DNA from: Diadema setosum
Lineage: Eukaryota; Echinodermata; Echinoidea; Diadematoida; Diadematidae
DNA: 64,000 nucleotides
Direction: 5' to 3'
Assembly (NCBI RefSeq): GCF_964275005.1
Contig: NC_092689.1
Coordinates: 9,381,200-9,445,199 of the forward strand
A program made the translations under genes and the position numbers. Under the pieces are notes generated by a model. It searched no databases and had not been told where the DNA came from. It was given only the letters and a program-made list of their open reading frames with translations. Shown here piece after piece: positions 54,901 to 64,000 of this stretch; positions within the stretch are counted from its first letter, which is position 1, and the number at the start of each line of letters is the position of its first letter.

Positions 54901-57900
54901 AAAAAATCTTACCCTTTATTTTTAATTGTTCCACTCATCCTTGTATGCCTGGATTTGGCTTGTCTGTAGGAGCTACACTCGATAGGTTCCCAATGGTTAT
55001 CAAACGAGCCTAAGTGGCACTACTGTGTTCTGTGGCCCCACTGTTAGGCACTCTGCATAGTTACATCTGACTCTACATTTTACTCTAAGGCATAACTTGT
55101 CATTATTTCCTATATCACATCCACTGTAAAGCTCCATTTCAGACAACGTTTGATTTTATATAATGTAGGTCCCTCTTTTTGATATCAACCGGTACACAAT
55201 TGTAAATGTCATCGGTTTCTGAGTCCTTCATGGTTGTCCGCAATTTCTTTATAAATAAGATTTATATAGATTTAGTTCTACTCACTTTACGGGAAAAAAA
55301 AAAGACCCAACAAACTAACATTTGTATAATATACGGTTGATAATACCTCGCATACAGTATACTGTTTATCAATAATTCATAGGTAATATAACATTTATAC
55401 CTGTCTCTTAGTTGCATTCTAATTTCTGTAATCACTGTCTCATTTTGTAAATCAACTTTATAATTGCATTTCCTTAATTACACCCATAGTGTAGCAGGGA
55501 GCTCCCTCTGGTATCATGCTAATGTTTTGCATTGTTTTTTTCAGCTCATGTACATACCCAGACGCTGACCATGGCCTTGAGTACCATCCGTAACGATGTT
55601 GATTTTGTTTTATGTGTGTTCATGTTCGTTTCCTTGTTCTGTGTGTGTTTCATGTTTCTCTGTACACATTCCGTTTTCCTTTCTTCTTCTAGGTCTGCAT
55701 ACCCCCACGTATAGCTGCTGAGTCAGGTCCAGGCGAGAAGCCAGTTATTAACTCCCGAATGTTTTATTATAACCATGGCTAACATAACAAATTTTGTTTT
55801 CAATTCCTTGAATAGTGATGAATTTTATGACACAGTGAGGCATTCTGAATCTGACCATGCAAATATTACTTCCAGTTTGTATGAAGATTATATATCCAAT
55901 AAATACAATACCTCAGCACAAGAATTTGAATATAATTTCGACTCAAATGATCCAGTTCAGAGTCCATCATGTGTTTATTTGACTGAAAATCAATATAAGA
56001 ATCGTATTATGAATACAGTCAATGAAACATTGTTGTTAACTCACTTTAACATACGCAGTATCAACAGAAACTTTCACAAGTTGCGTTTACTCCTAGAAAA
56101 CCCAGATCAAAAATCTTGCTCCATCATAGGGCTAACAGAAACATGGTTGAACTCCAATATAAGTCATTTGTTTTCTTTACCCGGATTCGAATTTGTATTT
56201 AGAAATAGAAACAACAAAGTCGGTGGTGGAGTTGGTTTGTACATCTCGAAAAAAATTAAATATATCATACATGAGGAGATCAGTGTTATGAACGATAAAC
56301 TCGAATCCCTTTTTATTGAATTGATAAATCCACATGGAAAAAACATTGTGATTGGCGTAATTTACAGACCCCCTCGGTCGAATTTGAATGATTTTCTGAC
56401 ATATATGCAGGATTTAGTACAAAATCCCATTATACTTAACAAAGATACATTCTTAATGGGCGATTTTAATATTGATCTCATGAAATGTAATTCCCAAAAC
56501 AACCCACAAGAATTTATAGAAACATTAATGTCTGCTTCGTTTTTACCATTAATTTCCAAGCCTACCCGAGTCGCCAGTCAATCGGCTACCCTCATAGACA
56601 ACATTTTTTTCTAACGTTCTTCCACTTCCTGAGTCTGGTATCGTCCTCTCAGACACCACTGACCATTATCCTATATTTGCCCAGGTTCCAATTAAACTGA
56701 CTAAACAAAATAACTATCACAAGCGACGTAAGATTACTGCAGATAAGCTTACAAGTCTCCAAAACAGCCTCAAAGAAATCGACTGGTCCTTTGTATACAA
56801 CACCACCGATGTCAATTTGTCTTATGACTACTTCATATCTACTATTACCTCTGAAATCGATAACCATATTCCGCAGCGTAATATAAAAGATAGATATAAG
56901 CAAATTCCAAAACTCCCGTGGATAACCCAGTCCATATTAAGATCTATAAATAGAAAAAATAATTTATTTTATAAATACAGATGCAATCCTACTGAAAAAA
57001 ATAAGAAAAAATATGTTTCATATAAAAACACACTCACCACATTATTACGTACGCGGAAGAAAAACTTTTATGTAAATCAGATAAATAAATATAAAAATGA
57101 TATTAAAAACACATGGAAAATATTAAAAGATGCTATGAATACACCTAACAATTCATCCAATATTACTGAAGTTCGATGGGGCGATGCCTCCAGCAACATT
57201 CCCGCTGGCATGGCTGAAATTTTTAATGACTTCTTCTCTTCAATTGGACAAAATCTTTCTCAAAATATTCCTCTTTCTAGTAAAACTTTTACTGATTTTT
57301 TAGATACACCTAACTCCAAAACTATATTTTTTGACCCTACATATAAAGAAGAAATAGTAAGGATTGTTGCCAATTTGAAAGAAGGAAAAAGTCCTGGCCA
57401 CGACGGAATTGATAACCACCTGATAAAAAACATAATTCCTCAAATAGTGGATCCCTTAGTACATATTATCAATTCATCGCTTACAACTGGCCATGTGCCA
57501 AATAGCATGAAAATTGCGAAAGTAATTCCTATTTTCAAGAAAGGGGAGAAGGATGATGTCAACAATTATAGACCTATATCTTTATTATCTTCTATCTCCA
57601 AGATTCTTGAAAAAATAGTTTACATCCGGACAGTACGTTTTTTTAAAACCTGTGACATATTTTCAAATGTTCAATTTGGATTCAGGGAAAACAACAGCAC
57701 AACACACGCATTACTCGCCCTCATCGACAAAGTCACACACGCACTTGACACATTTTCACACACGATAGGTATCTTCTTGGACTTCTCCAAGGCCTTTGAC
57801 ACGATTAACCATGGAATACTTCTCGCAAAATTATCCCATTATGGCATACGTGGAAAGGCCTTGGAGTGGTTCACGAGTTACCTATCAAATAGATCCCAAT

Positions 57901-60900
57901 GTGTACATGTCAATGGTTTTGATTCTCAAAATAAAACGATAACATGTGGTGTCCCACAAGGGAGCTTACTAGGCCCGTTGTTATTCATTATTTATATCAA
58001 TGATTTTCATAGATCCTCGGAGAAACTATCATTCATATTATTCGCGGATGACTCTAACCTTTTCTTTTCCCATCCCGACCCAAATATCTTAGCAAGAACA
58101 GTAAACGAAGAACTGAAAAAGGTTATACAATGGATATACGCAAATAAATTGTCACTTAATATTCAAAAAACAAAATTTATGCTTTTTAGTAACTCTTTAG
58201 ATAGCCTCCCGGGCAATATATCATTTGATACTACTCCCCTAGAAGAAGTTTCTACTTTTAAATTTCTTGGTGTTTGCGTTGATAACAAGCTTTCATGGAG
58301 GAATCATATTGATATCATATGTAAAACTATTTCACGAAACATTGGCGTAATGAACAGATTAAAATATTATCTTCCTTCATGTGCATTATTAACTCTTTAC
58401 TCTAGTTTGATACTACCGTATCTAAACTACGGGATTCTTGCTTGGGGTAATACATATCAGATATTACTTGATAAACTTTCTTTATTGCAAAAGAAAGCAC
58501 TCAGAACTGTTTTAAACCTAACTACACGAGAACATACAGATCCTTTGTTTTTTTACCATAAAATACTAAAAATAAAAGATTTGTATGTGTTTCAACTTGG
58601 TCAGTTCGTGTTTAATTATAACAGCAACTTTTTACCCAAAATATTTCACGACTCTTTTCATCGAAACAGTCATGTACATAACTATCCTACGCGACGATCC
58701 AACGAATTCCATCTTCCATTCATGAGAACCGTACATGCCCAAAATACATTTCTGTATACCGGACCCAGACTTTGGAATAATCTAGACTCATCCTCATTCC
58801 TCACATTTAAATACAAATTCAGAAAACATTTGTTATCTACTTATAATTCTAGATAATCTGAATTAATTGTTTTAATTTATGCTTGAGGTTTCACCTGTCC
58901 TGATGTCGCAGCACTTGGCGTGTTCTGTATGCAGACCTCTCTTCTCTCTTTATTCTTCTTTCCTCTTCCTTCCTGTCTTTGTTCCTCGTAGACTTGTATT
59001 GTCACCGTCTTCTCTCTTCTCGGTACTGTCTCGCGTCGTATATGTGTGTGGGTAACTGAATGTCTGTACGAGTGTGTCGTCCTTCTTATATTTTCCCGGT
59101 ACACCAGTTCAATGAACACCGTCTGGGTATTAGCATTGATACTTATTTCCTATCATTGTCGAAGCCAGCGTATAGCTATATTTTTACAAACGACTTAAGT
59201 AATCTATATTTAATATAAATACTGTAAGAAAATAATAAAACAAACTTGAATAATATATTGCTTACTCATCAATTATCTAGGGATCCACGTCCTACAAGCA
59301 TAGCTTTTTTGTGGATCGCTATTTTCCAAAATTGAAGTTATTTTCTGAAAGCTCGCGAAGTATATATGTATACGCATCGTTCCTTCTGATTATTGTACAT
59401 ATGTTGATGTATATAATTTATTTCGTATATTACATGAACCTTTTGTAAAAGTGTAGACAATATCATTTTATGATATGTATACTTTGCATTACGTTTTGAT
59501 TTTCTTTGATTGGAAATAAACTATGATTGAACTTGAATGTCAAAAAACCTGATCCTTTCGTGAACACCCATGTTGAGACCTGATTCTCTCCATGTGTATT
59601 AAAAGAGATGAATAGTAACAAATTTGTGCGACGTGGTAAATGCTTATGGCAGCCATGTGGCAGCAAATCAAATTTGGTAATTACAAAGTTGATATATTGT
59701 AAGGAACTTGTATCTATAATATAGATCCACTTTCAATACAGTCAAACACTTGAAACGCCAATGTCATATTAATTCCTAGTGGTTTGACAGTTTAGATTAA
59801 TGTTCAATATACATTGACCTGTGATGACGACATTACCAAAGTTGTTCCTTGCAAAATTCCATCCGCAGTTCTGGAGGGAAGTGGTTCCACCGCCGCAAGA
59901 TGTTGACGCCAACTTTTCACTTCTCCATCCTCCAAAACTTCATGGATGTCTTCAACGAGAAGAGCAACATCTTGGCCGATAAGCTGGAGCCGTGGGCAAA
60001 CAAAGCTGATCACGTCAACATATTCCCCCTTGTGACTTATTGTGCTTTGGACATAATTTGCGGTAATCAAAATTTACCAATAAGCCGACTTCACAAGACT
60101 GTAAAAGGTGCAGGTGGTCCAAAAAAATAAAAAAGTGAAAAAGGCGTTGTGATACTTGACCAAAAAAAAAAAATGGGTTTTACAGACCAAAATAATTTTG
60201 ACCAATGATAACCAGATTTACAGCAGTGGACAAAAATGCACTTAGGCTGCGTTCATGCGAAACTAGAATTGCGTTTCTAAACACGTCTAAAACAACAAGC
60301 TTTAAAGGGACTGTACAGTACTGGTTGAGGTGGGAATTCATGTTTTGAACATTCCTAAGTGAGATAATGAGAAACCTCTTATGAAATATGAAAGGGTATG
60401 TAATTTTAAGAAGGATTCAATGTTCATTTGATGCAAATTGGTTTTCAAATGGCTGAGATATCAAAGAAAAAAATTGATAATGATAAAAGGCGACAGGCCA
60501 CACCTTTTATTAGGATCTCTTTGCTTCACCTTGTTTTTGAATATCCCAGCCATTTCAAAACCAATTTTCATCAAACAAACTGTTGATAACCGTCAGAATT
60601 GCATGCGCTTTGACATCTCATCGAGTGGTTTCTGAATATCTCGCAAAACGTTAAAAGCTGAATTCTCACCTCAACCAGAACTGTACACACCCTTTGATGA
60701 GAAGGCTTAAAAGTATCTGTATTTGATAGCATTGAATAATACTTGATAGAAGGTTGAACAAAGAATAACGTGCAGACGTCGACGGCATTGTTGATATCAT
60801 CGCTTGTCCCAAGGATCACAAATCCATATCATGACTCACTCAGAGGGTCCTATGGCACGGTGTCGAAATCATGACGGACAATGATAGGCTTATAAACAAT

Positions 60901-63309
60901 GGACCAAAGACAGTATTGCACATGTTTTATGTGTTTCGTTTACCGAATAAGAATGAAATGAACATTTGATAATACTCGCTCCTAAATGGCGTGATCCGAA
61001 AAATTGTCATCATGATTTTTCGGATCCGTGAAGGCAAGATCCAAAATGTCGTCGTTTCGACTTCACTGGTCCTAAACTCCTAAAAGTCTAGAAGGCTAGA
61101 TATGACTGCCAGATCCCTTCTTCTTGTCTTTATTACCCTTCAAGTTAAGTCATAGGAAGATCTGATACTTATACTCCTTCTCGTTAGCACTAATAATTGT
61201 GAGCTTCCGTACGCTCAAACAAGGAACATGTACAGAATATTTTGAGAGGGGACATGTTCATACACAGCATTATTCAGTTATTATGCTCACTGGGAATTGA
61301 ACCCTTTTGTCATTCCATTGATTGCGGGCAGGCTGCCCGAGGCACCTCACGACTCCAAGTAGTCATGAAGGAGATCAGATGAGGAGATTAACCCTCTCTG
61401 TACCAGTGAGTCAAGATAATGTGCACAAATTTTACACTCAAACTTATGGACAGGAAATAAACTTGGCACTCAAAGAGTTAAAAGAGAATGAGGGAGCCGG
61501 AGAGATGCTCATATTACATATAATACTACTTTTCCTCCTTTTTTTTTTCTTTTGTAATACCTGTAATGATTCATACTTTGAACTTTGAACTTTATTTTGT
61601 TTCATTACAGACACTGCAATGGGGAAATACATCAATGCGCAAGGTGACACCGACAACGAGTATGTCCAGGCTGTCAATAAGTAAGTTCGTTGTCTCGATT
61701 GTGTTGTATAGGTCTTAATTCAGGAACCTTGATCGAGTGACAAAGCAAACGGTGCTATAAGGCATTGAAACATGCCTTGTGCCTTGATGAAACCTAGGAG
61801 ATGCTTGTTCAACAATTGCTGTCGGGCTTTGTGTCATGAATGTTCCAGATCATGCTTCACATGAATGGCAACTCATATCCTGCATATCCTTGACCACAAC
61901 GTATTTTAAGATAATTTCATTCATTGTGCTGTAAGTGTTTATCTGGGGCCATCTTTCTAGTCAAGCTCTGCTTGTGAAGATGTTACCCTGCTTTCCAATT
62001 TCGTCTGATATCGTATATATTATTTATATTCAGTTTGAACTGTTCCTTGTCGAAAAATTTACTTCAAATACTTATATGAAACTGTTGTATATATTTCCTT
62101 TATGCAATAGTACCCCACGAGGTGTGATAATGCGTTGGAACAATGCATGATTTATGACTTATAGTCAAATTTTGTTATACACTGTATTGAAAACTGAATG
62201 CAAAAATAATCTGAACTGTACTGAACTTAACTGAAGAAGGGGCAAGAATTCTTTAAGATTGAGAAGTACACTTACCATTTGAAAGTCAAAGAGACAGAAA
62301 GGATGATTGCAATGGCTATACGTCCTATATTACTTTGATCAGAATGTCGCAGCTGATCTCGCTGAGGGCCAGATCTCCATGGACGTGGCCAGATGTAGTC
62401 TTCCGCCATCTTGAAGCCGGGGCCAAACAGCGAGAATGTCTCGCCATTCTCCACGGCGTCACTCGTTCAGTGAGTATCATTCAACGCGTATAAGCAACGT
62501 AGTAGTAGCGTAATTATCAAGCGGAAACATCTTGAAGAGGCATTTGAAACTTATGTCATACATAATCCATTGTATTTGAGAAACAGACGGTACAAATGAA
62601 ACACATCCTGAATGTGAAATTCTTGCAACGAAAATAACAATTCTAATAAACCGTAAGTATATGTCTTCTAGAACAAATGAGTTGAACATTAAAACAAAAG
62701 GAAATGATAGTGTTGTTCTTGCCAAGAGGAGGATAACTGATTCATGATATAGCACCCACTTCAAGCTGAAAATAAAAGCACGTGCCTGTAAATTCTGAAA
62801 CTACCTAATAATTAGTTTTAGTTTCACGTATGATCAGGCTGGGTTTGTGGAGGACATGTGCGGTAGCGAAACGACAAGTGGGAGTTGATGGTACGAAAAA
62901 GAAGTAGATGTCTGATTTTCTCAAAACTTTCACTGCGCTGGCCAATTTAATTTATCACTTTATATTACAGTCTCTAACGTGCTTACGCTTTTACTTTTCT
63001 ATTCGCTTGGTTTTGTTGCAGTTACTTTCATCAATAATCTTGACAGTGATGGAAGAGATATAAGTATAAAGTTGTTTATTTTTTTGGCCATGTTTTGTTT
63101 ATTTCAATTTTTTCCCGAAACAGATGATTCGAGAACGACTTCATACATGTCATAAGCCCCCGAAAGACTGTGGTGATGATGGGATCGAAGACATTGCTGG
63201 AGAACGGAAACGGTTTGCTTTTCTAGATCTCCTCCTCAAGATTCATCGAGAGGACCCAAGTTTCACGCTGGAAGACATTAAAGAGGAGGTGGATACCTTC
63301 ATGTTCGCG
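48971..63309 (+). CDS. Cytochrome P450 family 4 (CYP4V-like), copy D; exons 1-7 visible, 3' end outside window
   Basis: Exons: 48971-49163, 50583-50701, 52844-52929, 59869-60062, 61611-61680, 62343-62469, 63124-63309. They encode 325 residues, in phase, without stops. Exon 1 carries a hydrophobic anchor followed by K-F-L-R-I-F-F-L-I-S-K-F-H-G-P, nearly the same as copy C. Exon 4 has W-F-H-R-R-K-M-L-T-P. Exon 7 is one codon longer than in copies A and C and ends D-T-F-M-F-A, so the residue at the covalent heme position is Ala. Intron 2 contains a MITE and a large SINE inverted repeat; intron 3 is 6.9 kb because a LINE inserted in it (about 1.1 kb in copy C). Exon 8 is not found in the last 690 bases. 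All visible exons are intact, so the gene is probably functional, with the I-helix, ExxR and heme exons to the right. Confidence 0.9.
50190..50222. repeat. C-tract, T-tract, G-tract block in intron 1 of copy D
   Basis: About ten C, ten T and eleven or twelve G in direct succession; the C and G runs are complementary around the T run. Similar C or G homopolymers lie at 40597-40609, 48036-48047 and 49617-49628 (the last followed by a long A run). Confidence 0.8.
51599..51845. mobile_element. 247-bp MITE in intron 2 of copy D
   Basis: Inverted terminal repeats of about 33 bases: left G-A-A-G-G-G-T-T-T-G-T-T-T-G-C-A-A-A-A-A, right its complement with one mismatch near the tip. It is preceded by a TA run and directly followed by the SINE inverted repeat. 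Confidence 0.75.
51850..52560. repeat. Large inverted repeat of a tRNA-derived SINE in intron 2 of copy D
   Basis: Two SINE copies in opposite orientation meet at a palindrome (A-G-A-G-G-G-G-T-A-T-A-C-C-C-C-T-C-T, centred at 52213/52214). tRNA-like regions are about 52001-52070 (-) and 52361-52433 (+). The + copy has A-box-like T-G-G-T-G-G-T-A-G-T-G (about 52369) and B-box G-G-T-T-C-G-A-G-T-C-C (52406-52416), and ends in A-rich sequence at about 52519-52535. The frames read from both arms give the same 91-residue translation, so the arms are essentially identical over at least 270 bases. These translations are not proteins of the host. Confidence 0.85.
52930..55534. other. Intron 3 of copy D, left part; nothing recognised
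   Basis: AT-rich intron sequence before the LINE, without recognised coding or repeat families apart from a GAAA run near 53208-53222 and an A13 run near 54895. Confidence 0.4.
55535..59541 (+). mobile_element. CR1/L2-like LINE, nearly intact, in intron 3 of copy D
   Basis: A 5' UTR of roughly 240 bases is followed by one long endonuclease-reverse transcriptase ORF (55775-58856, broken once) and a 3' UTR with A-A-A-T-A-A-A near the end (about 59514). No separate ORF1 is visible, as in L2-type elements. It lies in the same orientation as the P450 gene. The ends are approximate because no target duplication was identified. Confidence 0.8.
55775..58856 (+). pseudogene. LINE endonuclease-reverse transcriptase with one frameshift
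   Basis: The first frame (55775-56614) holds an apurinic-type endonuclease: H-F-N-I-R-S-I, L-T-E-T-W-L, Y-R-P-P, M-G-D-F-N. After a run of seven T (56604-56610) the reading moves to a second frame that continues the endonuclease with S-D-T-T-D-H-Y-P-I and then the reverse transcriptase to 58856. That part has Y-R-P-I-S-L-L-S, Q-F-G-F-R-E-N-N-S-T, F-L-D-F-S-K-A-F-D-T-I-N-H, G-V-P-Q-G-S-L-L-G-P and the catalytic F-A-D-D. Except for the one-base difference the whole 1027-codon region is open, so the copy is young or the run length is miscounted. The product nicks target DNA and primes reverse transcription there. Confidence 0.85.
60302..60697. mobile_element. MITE family b, diverged full copy in intron 4 of copy D
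   Basis: Starts T-T-T-A-A-A-G-G-G-A-C-T-G-T-A-C-A-G and ends near C-T-G-T-A-C-A-C-A-C-C-C-T-T-T-G. It holds the family blocks G-G-C-T-G-A-G-A-T-A-T-C and C-C-C-A-G-C-C-A-T-T-T-C on either side of a degenerate centre (A-A-A-A-G-G ... C-C-T-T-T-T). Confidence 0.65.
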
Positions 63310-64000
63310 GTAAAGATACATCTCTGATTAGTAAATAAATAATGAACTAGTTAATCAATAATATATGAAATAAACGAATCAATTATCAAAACAGCCCTCA
63401 TAAAACTGGTTATCGGAAACATTTGTACTCAACAACTTTCCACTTTATCCTCGAAACACTTTCCTTTCTGATACAGTAGTTTAAACTGCTTAATAATGTC
63501 ATAAGTACTAAAGTACATGTATACAGAAAATGATAGACTGTTCATCGGGACATTGCTGATATTATTGTCCCGAGGAATCTCAACTCCGTGCTATGACCCG
63601 AGAGCTTACTCCGAAGGTCATATAGAATAAAGTCGAGATCCCGTGGGGCATTAGTTTCTAATATCCCGAATAAAAATAGTCTATATTAGTTTTATTAACC
63701 CGTAACAAATGGTATTTGATAATTTACTTAATATTATTTGATTAATATTGCACTAATTCTTTCTCAATAAATTGGACCACAGTAAAATAAGTTGTTTCCC
63801 ACGTGCATGTGTTACCATGTACATGTATGTAGCCTATATACAGGGCTTGGCATTAGCGATGGCTCGGCATGGGGCCATTAAAAATTGTTGTCGGGCCAGC
63901 AGATTTACAAAAAGGATATTTTCGGACACTTAAGCTTCAAAGTTGATTTTTATGCTTCCTTTTACTTCGGGCCAGTACACTTTTTTTTTTTGTTACCAAA
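63310..64000. other. Intron 7 of copy D to window end; no exon 8
   Basis: The G-H-D-T-T exon, easily recognised in the other copies, is not here. AT-rich sequence with short C-C-C-G/C-G-G-G motifs around 63545-63670. Nothing else supported. Confidence 0.4.

Overview
This is a stretch of animal nuclear DNA: AT-rich, with short coding exons bounded by GT..AG introns, dense microsatellites, non-LTR and LTR retrotransposons, tRNA-derived SINEs and many small inverted-repeat DNA elements. The style of the transposons (TTAA-flanked MITEs starting TTAAAGG, Ty3/gypsy with a tRNA-Leu-type primer site, CR1/L2-like LINEs) and the CYP4V-like genes fit a marine invertebrate deuterostome, most likely an echinoderm. 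That placement is inference; no species-specific marker was recognised.

The host content is one tandem cluster of cytochrome P450 family 4 genes, all on the + strand. Copy A (exons 3 to 11, 2079-9258) has its first two exons beyond the left edge. Copy B (26932-31144) is a decayed remnant of exons 7 to 11. Copy C (34445-46092) is complete: 11 exons, 515 residues. Copy D (48971-63309) has exons 1 to 7 and runs off the right edge. Matching exons have identical or nearly identical sizes in every copy (187/193, 119, 86, 194, 70, 127, 183/186, 103, 135, 180, 164), so the four copies arose by tandem duplication of an 11-exon CYP4V-type gene. They differ at a chemically important site: copy C keeps the I-helix Glu that ties heme covalently to CYP4 proteins, whereas A, B and D have Ala.

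Between copies A and B lies about 17 kb of nested transposons on the - strand. A LINE (about 10138-14950) is interrupted by a TTAA-type MITE, which is itself interrupted by another LINE 3' end. An 8.9 kb Ty3/gypsy element (17144-26044) has 425-bp LTRs that read as identical, intact gag and pol, a third ORF encoding C2H2 zinc fingers in the env position, and a 29-bp minisatellite in its leader. This element sits inside an older decayed LINE whose reverse-transcriptase halves can be read on both sides (16660-16950 and 26080-26510).

The remaining introns and intergenic DNA hold further MITEs, SINE-derived inverted repeats (notably about 51850-52560 in copy D), a 640-bp foldback in copy B (28180-28820), a nearly intact CR1/L2-like LINE in intron 3 of copy D (55535-59541), and a truncated aspartic-protease ORF of an LTR element at the left edge. 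No rRNA gene, CRISPR array, operon or free-standing tRNA gene was found.
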